Shown: positions 63,944 through 64,000 of the stretch, piece after piece
How the letters are laid out: the number at the start of each line of letters is the position of its first letter
Numbering within the stretch: position 1 is the stretch's first letter
From: an uncultured Bacteroidales bacterium
GTDB lineage: Bacteria > Bacteroidota > Bacteroidia > Bacteroidales > Paludibacteraceae
Assembly (NCBI GenBank): GCA_902766045.1
Contig: CACXCA010000018.1
Location: 62,001 to 126,000 of the forward strand
DNA length: 64,000 nt
Direction: 5' to 3'
Notes under the pieces: model-generated
The model's input: only the letters and a program-made list of their open reading frames with translations
The model's database searches: none
Told to the model about the DNA's origin: nothing
Translations under genes and position numbers: made by a program

Positions 63944-64000
63944 CTTTGTTCGTTTTTTCATATTTGAATGGAATAATTTAGTAAAACGATTCTATCATCT

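Overview
The window comes from a member of the Bacteroidota, most likely an anaerobic or microaerophilic Bacteroidales. The sequence is AT-rich. Several genes have the Bacteroidota promoter -7 box TAnnTTTG (some with a TTTG -33 box). There are many type IX secretion (T9SS) substrates with type A or type B C-terminal sorting domains, two PorP/SprF genes, BspA-like leucine-rich repeats, FISUMP-type lipoprotein-like genes and the Bacteroidota putative porin and GSCFA families. Genus and species cannot be fixed from the sequence alone. No rRNA, tRNA, insertion sequence, integrase or CRISPR array was seen.

Layout. 1-11.2 kb: an rRNA methyltransferase (cut by the window edge) coupled to a sirtuin, a T9SS surface locus (a giant type B substrate plus PorP/SprF), a solitary Vsr endonuclease, and dxs. 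11.2-14.6 kb: an operon with an OmpA-like lipoprotein, a GSCFA protein and the tRNA methylthiotransferase MtaB. 14.6-21.2 kb: a small type B T9SS substrate, a putative porin, then a YjdF-like membrane protein, an M16 peptidase and a long NfeD protein. 21.4-29.1 kb: flavodiiron protein, a secreted GH74 xyloglucanase-like enzyme, a small type A T9SS protein, and a large BspA/Sel1 repeat protein. 29.2-35.2 kb: a second T9SS surface operon (716-class protein, degenerate type B protein, PD40-OmpA protein, PorP/SprF). 35.5-44.8 kb: a heme operon transcribed hemE-hemCD-hemB-hemA-hemL-hemN-hemG, preceded by a LuxR-type regulator; it runs from glutamyl-tRNA to protoporphyrin IX, and no ferrochelatase is in the window. 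44.8-53.9 kb: an accessory stretch of small lipoproteins and membrane proteins, a TonB-dependent receptor, two FISUMP proteins and a frameshifted leucine-rich-repeat gene. 53.9-63.9 kb: a Fic protein and a complete type I Wadjet system (JetABCD).

Most interesting points. (1) The Wadjet genes form one tight same-strand run with two upstream genes, an HNH nuclease-like protein and a methyltransferase-HIT fusion, joined by an ATGA overlap and a 56-base gap; this six-gene arrangement is the best candidate for an undescribed extended defence unit. (2) The hemCD product keeps HemC domains 1 and 2 and HemD, but in place of HemC domain 3, which carries the cofactor cysteine, it has what looks like the C-terminal half of a uroporphyrinogen methyltransferase. 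(3) The neighbouring hemA lacks the dimerisation domain and a normal dinucleotide-binding glycine motif. (4) A leucine-rich-repeat gene at 51677-52632 is broken by a one-base deletion in a short A run, and three 18-base repeats at an exact 33-base period lie upstream of it.
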